10,481 nucleotides of DNA from Alkanindiges sp. (GTDB taxonomy: Bacteria; Pseudomonadota; Gammaproteobacteria; Pseudomonadales; Moraxellaceae): positions 1 to 10,481 of the forward strand of contig JASLIR010000188.1 of assembly GCA_030152125.1 (NCBI GenBank), in the 5' to 3' direction. The notes beneath the pieces were generated by a model that made no database searches, was not told where the DNA came from, and saw only the letters and a program-made list of their open reading frames with translations. This document shows positions 1-7,827 of this stretch, piece by piece. Position numbers and translations under genes: made by a program. Numbering within the stretch: position 1 is the stretch's first letter; every line of letters starts with the position of its first letter.

Positions 1-52
1 CCTGTTGCCGCATGATTAAAACAAGTTGATGGCGACAGCTGACGGACTGAAT

Positions 53-622
53 ATGAGTAAATTGTTAGCAAAGCTGGGTGATGCAATATTTAAAATAAAT
101 GGCTGGACTTATGATGCAGACCCCGCCATTTTATTCGACAAACAGGTAATTATCGGCTTTGAGCATACCTCTAATCTGGATACCATTTTGTCACTGGCGC
201 TGTTCCGGATTTTGCATGTTAAAGTACACACTTTAATCAAGAAAGAACTGTTTAAAGGTCCCATGAAGCCTTTGCTGGAAGCTTTGGGTGGTATTTCCGT
301 AGACCGTCAGGCATCTACCGATGTGGTTGCGCAAATGGCGCAACAGTTTGCCGCGCAGGAAAAGTTTACCCTGGTTATTGCACCGGAAGCTACCCGTGCC
401 AAAGGCGAGACTGATGCGCGCAAGCCGATTAAAACCGGATTCTGGCACATTGCCAAAGCGGCCAATGTGCCTATTGTGCTGATGTTTGCCAATAGCCGTA
501 CCAAGCATGGCGGGTTGATTGGCAAGATTATTCCGGGGGATGACTTGCAGGCTGATTTACAGGAAATCAAGCGCCGCTATCAGGAAATCGGGATTGATGT
601 ATTGATTCCAGAGGCTAAATAA
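53..622 (+). CDS. PlsC-like lysophospholipid/glycerol acyltransferase family protein
   Basis: Small acyltransferase of the PlsC/LPLAT superfamily, which moves an acyl chain from acyl-ACP or acyl-CoA to a lysophospholipid or similar acceptor at the inner membrane. Counting from the longest open frame (TTG 26), the HX4D catalytic motif is HTSNLD at residues 47-52, followed by the KKEL block at 72-75, GGISVDR at 88-94, and APEATR at 119-124, the counterpart of the usual PEGTR acceptor-binding motif. No clear N-terminal membrane anchor is visible. At about 190 residues it is shorter than PlsC proper (about 245), so the acceptor cannot be assigned. An in-frame stop at 17-19 closes the frame upstream. 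Possible starts are TTG 26, ATG 29 and ATG 53. I chose 53 because GGA at 44-46 lies 6 bases ahead and the other two have no purine-rich site. The family is secure; the substrate and start are not. Confidence 0.85.
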   Translation: MSKLLAKLGDAIFKINGWTYDADPAILFDKQVIIGFEHTSNLDTILSLALFRILHVKVHTLIKKELFKGPMKPLLEALGGISVDRQASTDVVAQMAQQFAAQEKFTLVIAPEATRAKGETDARKPIKTGFWHIAKAANVPIVLMFANSRTKHGGLIGKIIPGDDLQADLQEIKRRYQEIGIDVLIPEAK

Positions 623-645
623 ATCAGTTAGCATAATAATTTCTG

Positions 646-675
646 TACTGCTTTAGCCTTGTTTCTAAAGCAGTA
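646..675 (+). terminator. Hairpin after the acyltransferase gene, possible weak terminator
   Basis: A perfect 10-base inverted repeat, TACTGCTTTA (646-655) and TAAAGCAGTA (666-675), encloses a 10-base loop 24 bases after the acyltransferase stop codon. No U-run follows on the forward strand (TCATTAAAAA), and the stem has only four GC pairs, so it is at best a weak intrinsic terminator. It could instead be an RNA-processing or protein-binding site. The rest of the 173-base gap before hrpA is AT-rich, includes the AT palindrome TTAAAATTTTAA at 759-770, and shows no convincing promoter pair. Confidence 0.35.
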
Positions 676-795
676 TCATTAAAAATAAAGAAGCAATCCT
701 TGTAAAATTTTATTCCATACATACATCTTAACCACTTAAGCCGCTACACTATGCGCCTTTAAAATTTTAATACCGTAAAACTGCTCAGGATATTT

Positions 796-3700
796 ATGCA
801 ACAACAGGCTGTCGATCACGCTCAACTGGTTCTGGCACGTGACCGCTATCAATTGTCACGCCTGAAACACGGGAAGTTTAAAAATGATCAGGCTTATCAG
901 GATTTGCTGGCTAAATCGCAGGCGGCAGTGCAGGCGCGGGTTGAACGCCTGCCGGACATTGAACTAAATGCCGATTTACCAGTATCGCAAAGTGCCGAGC
1001 GGCTGATTAAGGCTATCCAGCAGCATCAGGTCATTATTGTCGCTGGTGAAACCGGTTCTGGTAAAACCACCCAGTTACCCAAAATTGCCATGCTGGCCGG
1101 GCGCGGGCTGACCGGTATTATTGGGCATACCCAGCCACGCCGTCTGGCGGCACGCAGTGTGTCGCAACGTATTGCCGAAGAACTAAAAGAGCCATTGGGT
1201 AAATCAGTCGGTTTTAAAGTACGCTTTAATGAAACTGGCGATAATAATGCCTTTATCCGCCTGATGACTGATGGTATTTTGTTGGCCGAACTGGCCAATG
1301 ACCGTTTTTTGAATAAATACGACACCATCATTATTGATGAAGCGCATGAGCGCTCTTTAAACATCGATTTCCTGATGGGCTATATCCGCCAGATTTTGCC
1401 CAAGCGCCCTGATCTAAAAGTGATTGTGACCTCTGCAACGCTGGATGTGAACCGCTTTAGCCAGTACTTTAATAATGCACCAGTGTTTGAGGTAGAGGGT
1501 CGTAGTTTTCCGGTTGACCTGGTATATCGCCCGGTATCCGACCTTGCGGTTGGTGGCAGTGACGATGATGCCTTTGATGATGTGGAAGAAAACCTGCCAC
1601 GTGCCGTCGTAGCTGCCGTGGAGGAGTGTTATCAGGATGCACAGGCCAAGGGCCATCCTGAACATGCTGATATTCTGGTATTTGCCAGTACCGAACAGGA
1701 AATCCGTGACTTGCAGGATACCCTGCAACGCTTTGGTCCCAAACATACCGAAATTTTGCCACTGTATGCACGGCTGGCCTTAAGTGAACAGCAAAAGATT
1801 TTTAGCCCCAGTGGCAAAGGCCGCCGCATTATTATTGCTACTAACGTGGCAGAAACTGCGCTGACCGTACCCAATATCCGCTATGTGATTGATACCGGCT
1901 TTGCGCGTATTTCGCGTTATTCCTACCGTTCGCGGGTACAGCGCTTACCGATTGAAGCCATTAGCCAGGCGGCAGCTAACCAGCGTAAAGGCCGTTGTGG
2001 CCGTATTGCACCAGGTGTGTGTTTCCGCCTGTATAGCGAAGAGGATTTTAAATCCCGCCCGGAATTTACCGAACCGGAAATCAAGCGTACCAACCTGGCT
2101 TCGGTGATTTTGCAGATGGAAAGCCTGGGGCTGGGCAATCTGGACAATTTTGATTTTATTGACCCGCCGGATCATCGCTTGGTCAATGATGGTAAAAAAC
2201 TGCTGATTGAGCTGGGGGCGCTGCTGGATAAAAAAGGCGAGACCAAACTCACTAAAATTGGTCAGTCGATGGCAAAAATGCCGATTGACCCGCGCTTAGC
2301 CCGTATGATCCTGGGCGGTGCCCATTTTGGCGTCCTGCATGAAACACTAATAGTGGTCAGTGCACTGGCGGTGCAGGACCCGCGTGAACGCCCGGCAGAC
2401 AAGCAGACCCAGGCCGACCAGAAGCATGCCCTGTTTAAAGAAGGCGAATCAGACTTCCTGTTTTATATCAAGCTGTGGAAAACCATTGCCGAACAAAAAG
2501 GCCAGATGAGCGAAAGCCAGCGCCGTCAGTTTGCCCGCCAGCACTTTTTAAGCTGGTTGCGTTTGCGGGAATGGCGGCAAACCTATCAACAGCTGTTAGA
2601 ACAGGCACAGCAACTGAGCTTGTCCTTTAACGAAAAACCGGCCAATTATGAAAATCTGCACCGCGCTTTATTAACCGGATTGCTGTCTTTTATTGCGCAA
2701 AAGACTGATATCAAAAATGAGTATCTGGCAGTACGCCAGCAAAAGGCCAAAATTTTCCCGGCAAGTAGCCTGCACAAGCAGCAGGCGCCCTGGGTGATGG
2801 CCTTTGAGATGGTGGAAACCTCGCAGGTGTATTTACGTACATTGGCTAAAATCGAGCCGGAGTGGATTTTGTCTGCAGCTGGCGATTTGCTGAAGTATCA
2901 TTATTTTGAACCACACTGGTCGAAAAAATCCGGTACGGTGAATGCTTATGCACAGATTTCCCTGTTTGGTTTGATTATTCAGGCCAAGCAACCATGCAAT
3001 TATGAAAAAGTAAACCAGGTTGAATCGCACGAGATTTTTTTAAGGGATGCACTGGTGACGGGTGAGCTGGGCATGTCACCGGTATTTTTAAGCCATAACC
3101 TGCAAAAAATTAAAGAAATTGAACGGATTGAAGACAAGCTGCGCAGGCGCGACTTGCTGGTGGATGAAGAAACCCTGTACCAGTTTTATGCCGCACGCAT
3201 TCCGGAGCAGATAGCCAGCCGTAGCGCTTTTGAGGACTGGCGTGCCGAAGCGGAAGTAGAGCAGCCGAAACTACTGTTTTTAAGTGAAGAGGATGTACTG
3301 GCGGACAATCAAGCACCGACTACAGTACACTTCCCCGATCATCTACAGGTAGGCGCTTTAAAGTTGGCCACCCGTTATGTATTTGACCCCAGCCGTGCCG
3401 ATGATGGTGCAACCATTACCGTGCCGGTGCAGGCCTTGTCGCAGCTGGATAGCAAGGCACTCTCGTGGGGGGTGCTGGGCTGGCGTACACAACTGGTAGA
3501 AGCTTTATTAAAGTCATTACCTAAAGACAAGCGCCGCCTGTTTGTGCCTATCCCGGATACTGCCAAGCGCCTGATGGCACAATTAAACCCACAGCAGGGT
3601 AGCAGCCTGCCGGAACAGTTGGCTCATTTGCTACGTGGTGAGCAGATTAAGCTGGAAGACTTTGATGTTGCTGGTGTAGCAGATTATTTGCGCCCGCTGA

Positions 3701-4635
3701 TTCAGATTGTGGATGAAAAGAAGCGGATTATCGAGCAAGGCCGTGATATTGATGAGTTAAAAGCGCGTTGCCGTACTGCCACCCAGCAGCCGGTGCGCCA
3801 GCACGAAGGTGAGCTATTGGCTTTCCCCGAGCATTTCCATTATGAAACCCAGCAAAAAGTGGCGGGCTTATGGGTAAAACAGTTTAATGCGCTGGTGCCG
3901 ATTACTGGCAAGGCCGATGCCGGGGTGCAGCTGCATAGTTACCATGATGAGCAGGAAGCCCGCCGCCATCACCATCAGGGGCTGGTACGTCTGGTACAAC
4001 TGGCCCTGACTGACCTGGCGCGCCAGTTAAAGCGTCAATTACCAAAGAATCTGGTGATGGCGTTTGCGCCACTGGGTGATAAAGCCAAGCTGGAAGACAT
4101 GCTGGTGTATGCCACCACGGATTTAATGGTGGATCAGCTGGTGTTTAGCCAGCAGGAGTTTAATAGCATGCTGGCTAACATCCGGCAGGGCTTTTTAACG
4201 CAAGGACAACAGGTACTTAGTTCATTAACCGATATATTCAGCCTGTGGCAGCAAATACGCCGCCAGATGCTGGGGATTGATGGCAATATTTTCGAACGTA
4301 ATCTGAATGATATTGAAGACCAGCTGGATGGCTTGCATTTGTCTGCTTTTGTCTATCAGATTCCGGCACGGGATTGGCTGGAATATCCACGATATTTGAA
4401 AGCAGTGTCAATGCGTCTGGAGCGTTTGCCGAATAACCTGAAAAAAGATACTGATGCTATCCGGCAGTTAGATCCCTACATGGAAAAAATTGCCAAACGG
4501 GAGCAGGAGGCCGGTTTACAGGAGTTTCGCTGGTTGCTGGAAGAGTGGCGTATTTCGCTTTTTGCCCTGCCGATGAAAACCAAAACGGCGGTATCGGAAA
4601 AGCGAATTGACAAGGTATGGCAAAGTGCACAGTAA
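796..4635 (+). CDS. hrpA: ATP-dependent RNA helicase HrpA (DEAH-box)
   Basis: Cytoplasmic DEAH/RHA-type RNA helicase, 1279 residues against about 1300 for E. coli HrpA, so full length. In E. coli HrpA acts in mRNA processing and in clearing stalled, collided ribosomes. All core motifs are visible: Walker A GETGSGKT (84-91), motif Ia TQPRR (112-116), DEAH (181-184), SAT (213-215), motif V TNVAETALTVP (349-359) and motif VI QRKGRCGR (396-403). The helicase-associated HA2 segment and OB-fold follow to roughly residue 780, then the long C-terminal region (DUF3418 type, about 850-1275) that separates HrpA from shorter DEAH helicases. A short acidic stretch (SDDDAFDDVEE, 255-265) links the two RecA-like domains. 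Start ATG 796 has AGGA at 787-790, 5 bases upstream. The gene stands alone, with gaps of 173 and 101 bases on either side. The identification is secure. Confidence 0.97.
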   Translation: MQQQAVDHAQLVLARDRYQLSRLKHGKFKNDQAYQDLLAKSQAAVQARVERLPDIELNADLPVSQSAERLIKAIQQHQVIIVAGETGSGKTTQLPKIAMLAGRGLTGIIGHTQPRRLAARSVSQRIAEELKEPLGKSVGFKVRFNETGDNNAFIRLMTDGILLAELANDRFLNKYDTIIIDEAHERSLNIDFLMGYIRQILPKRPDLKVIVTSATLDVNRFSQYFNNAPVFEVEGRSFPVDLVYRPVSDLAVGGSDDDAFDDVEENLPRAVVAAVEECYQDAQAKGHPEHADILVFASTEQEIRDLQDTLQRFGPKHTEILPLYARLALSEQQKIFSPSGKGRRIIIATNVAETALTVPNIRYVIDTGFARISRYSYRSRVQRLPIEAISQAAANQRKGRCGRIAPGVCFRLYSEEDFKSRPEFTEPEIKRTNLASVILQMESLGLGNLDNFDFIDPPDHRLVNDGKKLLIELGALLDKKGETKLTKIGQSMAKMPIDPRLARMILGGAHFGVLHETLIVVSALAVQDPRERPADKQTQADQKHALFKEGESDFLFYIKLWKTIAEQKGQMSESQRRQFARQHFLSWLRLREWRQTYQQLLEQAQQLSLSFNEKPANYENLHRALLTGLLSFIAQKTDIKNEYLAVRQQKAKIFPASSLHKQQAPWVMAFEMVETSQVYLRTLAKIEPEWILSAAGDLLKYHYFEPHWSKKSGTVNAYAQISLFGLIIQAKQPCNYEKVNQVESHEIFLRDALVTGELGMSPVFLSHNLQKIKEIERIEDKLRRRDLLVDEETLYQFYAARIPEQIASRSAFEDWRAEAEVEQPKLLFLSEEDVLADNQAPTTVHFPDHLQVGALKLATRYVFDPSRADDGATITVPVQALSQLDSKALSWGVLGWRTQLVEALLKSLPKDKRRLFVPIPDTAKRLMAQLNPQQGSSLPEQLAHLLRGEQIKLEDFDVAGVADYLRPLIQIVDEKKRIIEQGRDIDELKARCRTATQQPVRQHEGELLAFPEHFHYETQQKVAGLWVKQFNALVPITGKADAGVQLHSYHDEQEARRHHHQGLVRLVQLALTDLARQLKRQLPKNLVMAFAPLGDKAKLEDMLVYATTDLMVDQLVFSQQEFNSMLANIRQGFLTQGQQVLSSLTDIFSLWQQIRRQMLGIDGNIFERNLNDIEDQLDGLHLSAFVYQIPARDWLEYPRYLKAVSMRLERLPNNLKKDTDAIRQLDPYMEKIAKREQEAGLQEFRWLLEEWRISLFALPMKTKTAVSEKRIDKVWQSAQ

Positions 4636-4643
4636 ACTGAAGG

Positions 4644-4674
4644 CAGACTAGCAAGTATATGGTAAATTAGTCTG
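4644..4674 (+). terminator. Possible weak terminator hairpin after hrpA
   Basis: A perfect 7-base inverted repeat, CAGACTA (4644-4650) and TAGTCTG (4668-4674), starts 8 bases after the hrpA stop and is followed by the T-rich AAATATTTTCTT. The position and T-rich tail suit a terminator, but the 17-base loop is long and the stem has only three GC pairs. Confidence 0.3.
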
Positions 4675-4680
4675 AAATAT

Positions 4681-4709
4681 TTTCTTACTATTGTATTTTG
4701 CGCTAAGAT
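4681..4709 (+). promoter_or_regulatory. Candidate promoter for the ketoacyl-ACP synthase gene
   Basis: TAAGAT at 4704-4709 resembles a -10 box. TTTCTT at 4681-4686, 17 bases upstream, is a poor -35 match. It lies 27 bases before the start codon and just ahead of a strong ribosome-binding site. Only the -10 gives real support. Confidence 0.25.
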
Positions 4710-4736
4710 AGTGACACATTTTTACAGGAGTTTCGC

Positions 4737-5852
4737 ATGAGCATTCGTATTACCGGAACCGGGCTATATACGCCATCTCAGTCGATCAGTAATGAAGAGC
4801 TGGTGGAAAGCCTTAATGCGTATGCCGAGCGTTTTAATGAAGCACACGCTGCGGACATTGAAGCAGGTACGGTGAAAGCCTTGCGCGGCTCTACAGCAGA
4901 ATTTATTGAAAAAGCCTCCGGCATTAAGTCACGCTATGTGATGGATAAGGAAGGCGTATTAAATGTTGAGCGCATGAAGCCAAGCCTGGCTAAACGTCCC
5001 AACGAAGAAATTTCCGTACAGGCAGAAATTGGCCTGGCAGCAGCCCAGGATGCCCTGAAAAATGCCGGACTGGAAGCCAATGACCTGGATGCGGTTATTC
5101 TGGCCTGTTCCAACATGCAGCGTGCTTATCCGGCTGTGGCGATTGAAATTCAGGCTGCTTTGGGCATGGACCATGGTTATGCCTTTGATATGAACGTGGC
5201 CTGTAGTGCGGCCACCTTTGGTATTAAACAGGCCTATGACGCGATTGCCAGTGGCTCTGCCAAGCGCGTGATGGTGGTAAATGCCGAAATTACCTCTGGC
5301 CATCTGGATTTTACCCAGCGTGACAGCCACTTTATTTTTGGCGATGTAGCCACTGCCATTATTCTGGAAGAAACCGATAGCAAGCCGGGCTTTGAAGTAC
5401 TGGCCACCAAGCTGTTTACCCAGTTTTCCAATAACATCCGCAACAACTACGGGTTTTTAAACCGTACCGAAGATGTGGCGGATGCCGTAGAAGACCGCCT
5501 GTTTGTACAGGATGGCCGCAAGGTATACCGTGAAGTGTCGCCACTGGTTGGCCAGATTATCACCCAGCAGGTTGAAGGGCTGAACCTGAAACTGGATGAT
5601 ATCAAACGCTTTTGGCTGCATCAGGCCAATGCCAATATGAATGCGCTAATCCTGAAAATGATGACAGGTGACGAAGCGGGCAGTGAGCGTGCGCCAATTA
5701 TTCTGGATGAATATGCCAATACCAGCTCTGCCGGTTCCATTATTGCTTTCCATAAGTATTCGGCGGATTTGGCCGCAGGCGATATTGGTGTTATTTGTTC
5801 CTTTGGTGCCGGTTATTCCATTGGTTCCATTACTGTTAAAAAAGTAAATTAA
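4737..5852 (+). CDS. fabH: Beta-ketoacyl-ACP synthase III (FabH2-like)
   Basis: Thiolase-fold condensing enzyme that joins an acyl-CoA primer to malonyl-ACP to start or feed type II fatty-acid synthesis in the cytoplasm. The catalytic triad is visible: Cys156 in [10 protein letters not shown], His295 in [10 protein letters not shown] and Asn328 in YANTSSAGS. The C-terminal glycine-rich FGAGYSIGS (356-364) is typical of the fold. At 371 residues it is longer than E. coli FabH (about 317). The extra length lies partly in an N-terminal insertion (about 25-60 and 75-90), as in the longer Pseudomonas FabH2-type enzymes, one of which uses octanoyl-CoA taken from beta-oxidation. From memory of that family I infer a medium-chain primer here, but nothing in the sequence proves it. 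Start ATG 4737 has AGGAG at 4726-4730, 6 bases upstream, a strong site. The KAS III class is secure; the exact ortholog and chain length are not. Confidence 0.9.
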   Translation: MSIRITGTGLYTPSQSISNEELVESLNAYAERFNEAHAADIEAGTVKALRGSTAEFIEKASGIKSRYVMDKEGVLNVERMKPSLAKRPNEEISVQAEIGLAAAQDALKNAGLEANDLDAVILACSNMQRAYPAVAIEIQAALGMDHGYAFDMNVACSAATFGIKQAYDAIASGSAKRVMVVNAEITSGHLDFTQRDSHFIFGDVATAIILEETDSKPGFEVLATKLFTQFSNNIRNNYGFLNRTEDVADAVEDRLFVQDGRKVYREVSPLVGQIITQQVEGLNLKLDDIKRFWLHQANANMNALILKMMTGDEAGSERAPIILDEYANTSSAGSIIAFHKYSADLAAGDIGVICSFGAGYSIGSITVKKVN

Positions 5853-5863
5853 TTGCAAATAAA

Positions 5864-5893
5864 CCGTATCAGCCCAGTAAAAGGCTGGTACGG
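5864..5893. terminator. Hairpin between the ketoacyl synthase gene and lpxB
   Basis: An 11-base stem pairs CCGTATCAGCC (5864-5874) with GGCTGGTACGG (5883-5893), with one G-T wobble and an 8-base loop. It begins 11 bases after the upstream stop codon. Read forward, the tail CATTCAAC has no U-run. Read in reverse, the stem is followed by TTTATTTGC, a better terminator tail, although no reverse gene ends here. It may still reduce read-through into lpxB or act in the lpxB leader. Confidence 0.4.
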
Positions 5894-5954
5894 CATTCAA
5901 CAACCAATAATAATTTAAAGTCATACTTATCCTTTTCCTGACGGACAAAACGGC

Positions 5955-7130
5955 ATGCAAGCAAGCGCTAAACCCTTACGTATTGGTATTGTGGTCGGTG
6001 AGGTATCCGGTGATACGCTGGGGGTGGAGCTTATCCGTTCCTTTAAGGCCAAAGGCATCCATGCCGAGTTTGAAGGTATTGGTGGCGCACAGATGATCGC
6101 CGAAGGCTTTAACAGCCTGTACCCTATGGAGCGCCTGTCGGTGATGGGGCTGGTGGAGGTGATGGGGCGCATCAAGGAACTGTTTAGCATCCGTGATGGT
6201 CTGGTCAGCCGCTGGCAGGAAAACCCGGTAGATATTTTTATAGGCATTGATGCACCGGATTTCAATTTACGCCTATCCAGTCAGTTAAAACCACTGGGCA
6301 TGAAAACCGTGCAGTATGTCAGTCCGTCCGTATGGGCATGGCGGCAAAGCCGGGTGCATGGCATCCGGGCAGCGGTGGACCTAGTGTTATGCCTGTTTCC
6401 GTTTGAGGTGGATTTTTATCACAAGCATGATGTAGCTGCGGCCTTTGTGGGGCATCCACTGGCGCAGCAGATTCCGCTGCATTATGACCAGCAACAGGCC
6501 AAACAGGTGCTGGGTTTAAGCGTTGATCGACAGGTAATTGGTTTATTGCCGGGTAGCCGGTCCGGCGAGGTATCGCGCCTTGCACCTTTACTGTTTGATA
6601 GTGCAGCATTGCTGTTAAAAGACCAGCCAGATTTAAAATTTGTGGTGCCTGCCATTAATCCTCTGCGTTTTAAGCAGATTGAAGAATTTTTGCAGCAGCA
6701 ACCTGCCAAAGTGCAAAAGGCGGTAAGTATTCTGTCCGCCAAAGACCACCAGGGCAATATTGGCCGGCAGGTTATGGCGGCCAGTGATCTGGTGCTGCTG
6801 GCATCCGGTACCGCCACCCTGGAGTGCCTGCTGTATGGCCGGCCTATGGTGGTAGTGTACAGGCTGCACTGGCTAACCTATTTTATTGCCAATTTAATGG
6901 TAAAAATTCCGTATAAGTCCTTACCGAATATTCTGGCAGGGCGGGAAATTGTACCCGAGCTGATTCAGTATGATGCGACCCCACAACGGGTATTTGCCGA
7001 AGCGAAAGCATTATGGAAAACTGATAAATCGGCTATCCAGCAACAGACCCTGCAACAGATTCACCAGCAATTACAGGGGCAGAATGCAACAGACCCGGTA
7101 GAAGCAGTACTTGGGCTGATTCAGCGCTGA
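5955..7130 (+). CDS. lpxB: Lipid-A-disaccharide synthase LpxB
   Basis: Family GT19 glycosyltransferase that condenses UDP-2,3-diacylglucosamine with lipid X to form lipid A disaccharide 1-phosphate, releasing UDP, on the cytoplasmic face of the inner membrane. It has 391 residues against about 382 in E. coli. Family blocks in order are GEVSGD (15-20, usually GEASGD), MGLVEV (64-69), IDAPDFN (98-104), YVSPSVWAWR (121-130), FVGHPL (164-169), LLPGSRSGEV (197-206), ASGTATLE (283-290) and LPNILAGREIVPEL (323-336), which carry the UDP-sugar-binding and catalytic regions. Start ATG 5955 begins just before the first beta strand (LRIGIVVGE). The ribosome-binding site is weak, with only GACGGAC about 9 bases upstream. 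The usual lpxD-fabZ-lpxA neighbours are absent, so the gene is separated from the classical lipid A cluster. The identification is secure. Confidence 0.97.
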   Translation: MQASAKPLRIGIVVGEVSGDTLGVELIRSFKAKGIHAEFEGIGGAQMIAEGFNSLYPMERLSVMGLVEVMGRIKELFSIRDGLVSRWQENPVDIFIGIDAPDFNLRLSSQLKPLGMKTVQYVSPSVWAWRQSRVHGIRAAVDLVLCLFPFEVDFYHKHDVAAAFVGHPLAQQIPLHYDQQQAKQVLGLSVDRQVIGLLPGSRSGEVSRLAPLLFDSAALLLKDQPDLKFVVPAINPLRFKQIEEFLQQQPAKVQKAVSILSAKDHQGNIGRQVMAASDLVLLASGTATLECLLYGRPMVVVYRLHWLTYFIANLMVKIPYKSLPNILAGREIVPELIQYDATPQRVFAEAKALWKTDKSAIQQQTLQQIHQQLQGQNATDPVEAVLGLIQR

Positions 7131-7169
7131 GATGAAGGCAGATTGAATGTATGCGTCATGTGTCAAAAT

Positions 7170-7198
7170 TTGCACAAAGCCGGGATGAGGAGTATCAT
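7170..7198 (+). promoter_or_regulatory. Candidate promoter of the HxlR regulator gene
   Basis: TTGCAC (7170-7175) and TATCAT (7193-7198) are separated by 17 bases. The -10 matches TATAAT at five of six positions; the -35 is weaker. The start codon is 52 bases downstream, and a palindrome begins immediately after the -10, where a repressor would block initiation. Confidence 0.45.
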
Positions 7199-7199
7199 C

Positions 7200-7225
7200 A
7201 GTTAGGTAACTAACTTTTGGTAAGT
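7200..7225 (+). promoter_or_regulatory. Putative HxlR operator (overlapping inverted repeats)
   Basis: AGTTAGGTAACTAACT (7200-7215) has perfect 6-base arms, AGTTAG and CTAACT, around a 4-base centre. A second dyad, ACTT-N5-AAGT (7213-7225), overlaps its right end, and GGTAA occurs at 7205 and 7219, 14 bases apart. The site sits between the -10 box and the regulator's start codon, which suggests autoregulation by the encoded winged-helix dimer. Binding is inferred. Confidence 0.45.
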
Positions 7226-7250
7226 GTTTATTGCTTTAATAGGTATTTAG

Positions 7251-7706
7251 ATGGCAAGCACAGAAAATAAAGGTCGTTTACGCCAGTTGATGCAGCAAAG
7301 CGTGCAGCGTGGTGAGGTATTTGCGCAGGAATGTCCGTCACGTGGTGTGCTGATTAATGTTACTAGCCGCTGGGGCGTGCTGGTGCTGGTTGCATTGCTG
7401 GACGGAAAACAGCGCTTTAATGAGCTGAAACGTAAAATTGGCGGTATTAGCGACAAAATGCTGTCGCAAACCTTACAGGTACTGGAAGCTGACGGTTTTG
7501 TGCTGCGTGAAGTGTTGCCGGTAGTGCCGCCACATGTTGATTACTCCTTAAGCCAGACAGGTGTGGAGATTGCCCACCATGTAGAAGCCCTGACAGACTG
7601 GATTGAGGCGAATCTGGGTGAAGTGCTGGCTGCCCGTGAAAAAGTACAGGCTTTAAAAGGAGTTTGTACAGAACATCAGGACCATGCTTGCTCTGAAGAG
7701 TCCTGA
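7251..7706 (+). CDS. HxlR-family winged helix-turn-helix transcriptional regulator
   Basis: Dimeric DNA-binding regulator of the HxlR (DUF24, MarR-related) family, 151 residues, whose members often sense thiol-reactive electrophiles, quinones or oxidants. The family pattern is clear: ECPSR with the conserved N-terminal Cys28, the SRW segment (39-41, GKW in many relatives), RFNELKRKIGGISDKMLSQT (55-74) through the recognition helix, LEADGFV (78-84), and the wing PPHVDYSLSQTG (93-104). A C-terminal dimerisation helix (about 105-135) follows. Two further cysteines lie near the end (Cys139, Cys147), so redox control through Cys28 is possible but unproven. Start ATG 7251 has AGGT at 7241-7244, 6 bases upstream. 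No divergent oxidoreductase gene, the common HxlR target, lies beside it, so its regulon is unknown beyond likely autoregulation. A strong terminator follows. Confidence 0.92.
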   Translation: MASTENKGRLRQLMQQSVQRGEVFAQECPSRGVLINVTSRWGVLVLVALLDGKQRFNELKRKIGGISDKMLSQTLQVLEADGFVLREVLPVVPPHVDYSLSQTGVEIAHHVEALTDWIEANLGEVLAAREKVQALKGVCTEHQDHACSEES

Positions 7707-7759
7707 TAGCATCATTCTAAGAAACCTGAGCGGCGGCTTAAACCGAGCTCAGATTGAGA

Positions 7760-7801
7760 AATAAAAACGGCCAGTGAATTTAATCACTGGCCGTTTTTAT
7801 T
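7760..7801. terminator. Strong bidirectional intrinsic terminator
   Basis: A perfect 18-base stem pairs 7760-7777 with 7784-7801 around the 6-base loop ATTTAA. The GC-rich core ACGGCCAGTGA is flanked by an A-run on the left and a T-run on the right, so it gives a U-tract in both directions. It lies between the 3' ends of the HxlR gene (forward, 53 bases before) and the phosphatase gene (reverse, 26 bases away) and should serve both. A weaker hairpin, CTGAGC (7726-7731) with GCTCAG (7747-7752), precedes it on the HxlR side. Confidence 0.92.
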
Positions 7802-7827
7802 GGGGCTTTATATCTACACAGCCTCAC

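Noticed and set aside
700..750. Possible hrpA promoter (TTGTAA at 700, TACACT at 745)
   Set aside because: The two boxes are 39 bases apart, and neither has a convincing partner at 16 to 18 bases.
1026..1364. Reverse-strand open frame of 112 codons inside hrpA
   Set aside because: It overlaps the Walker A and DEAH coding region, so the open frame follows from the codon constraint of the real gene.
3960..3980. Histidine-rich stretch in HrpA (RRHHHQG)
   Set aside because: Four residues around a turn in the C-terminal domain are too few to suggest metal binding.
4959..5330. Reverse-strand open frame of 123 codons inside the ketoacyl synthase gene
   Set aside because: It is antisense to the segment encoding the catalytic cysteine, with no recognisable domain and no promoter or ribosome-binding site seen.
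7726..7752. Hairpin CTGAGC/GCTCAG just before the main terminator
   Set aside because: The stem is interrupted and has no U-tract. The perfect 18-base terminator directly after it explains termination, so it is mentioned only in that entry.
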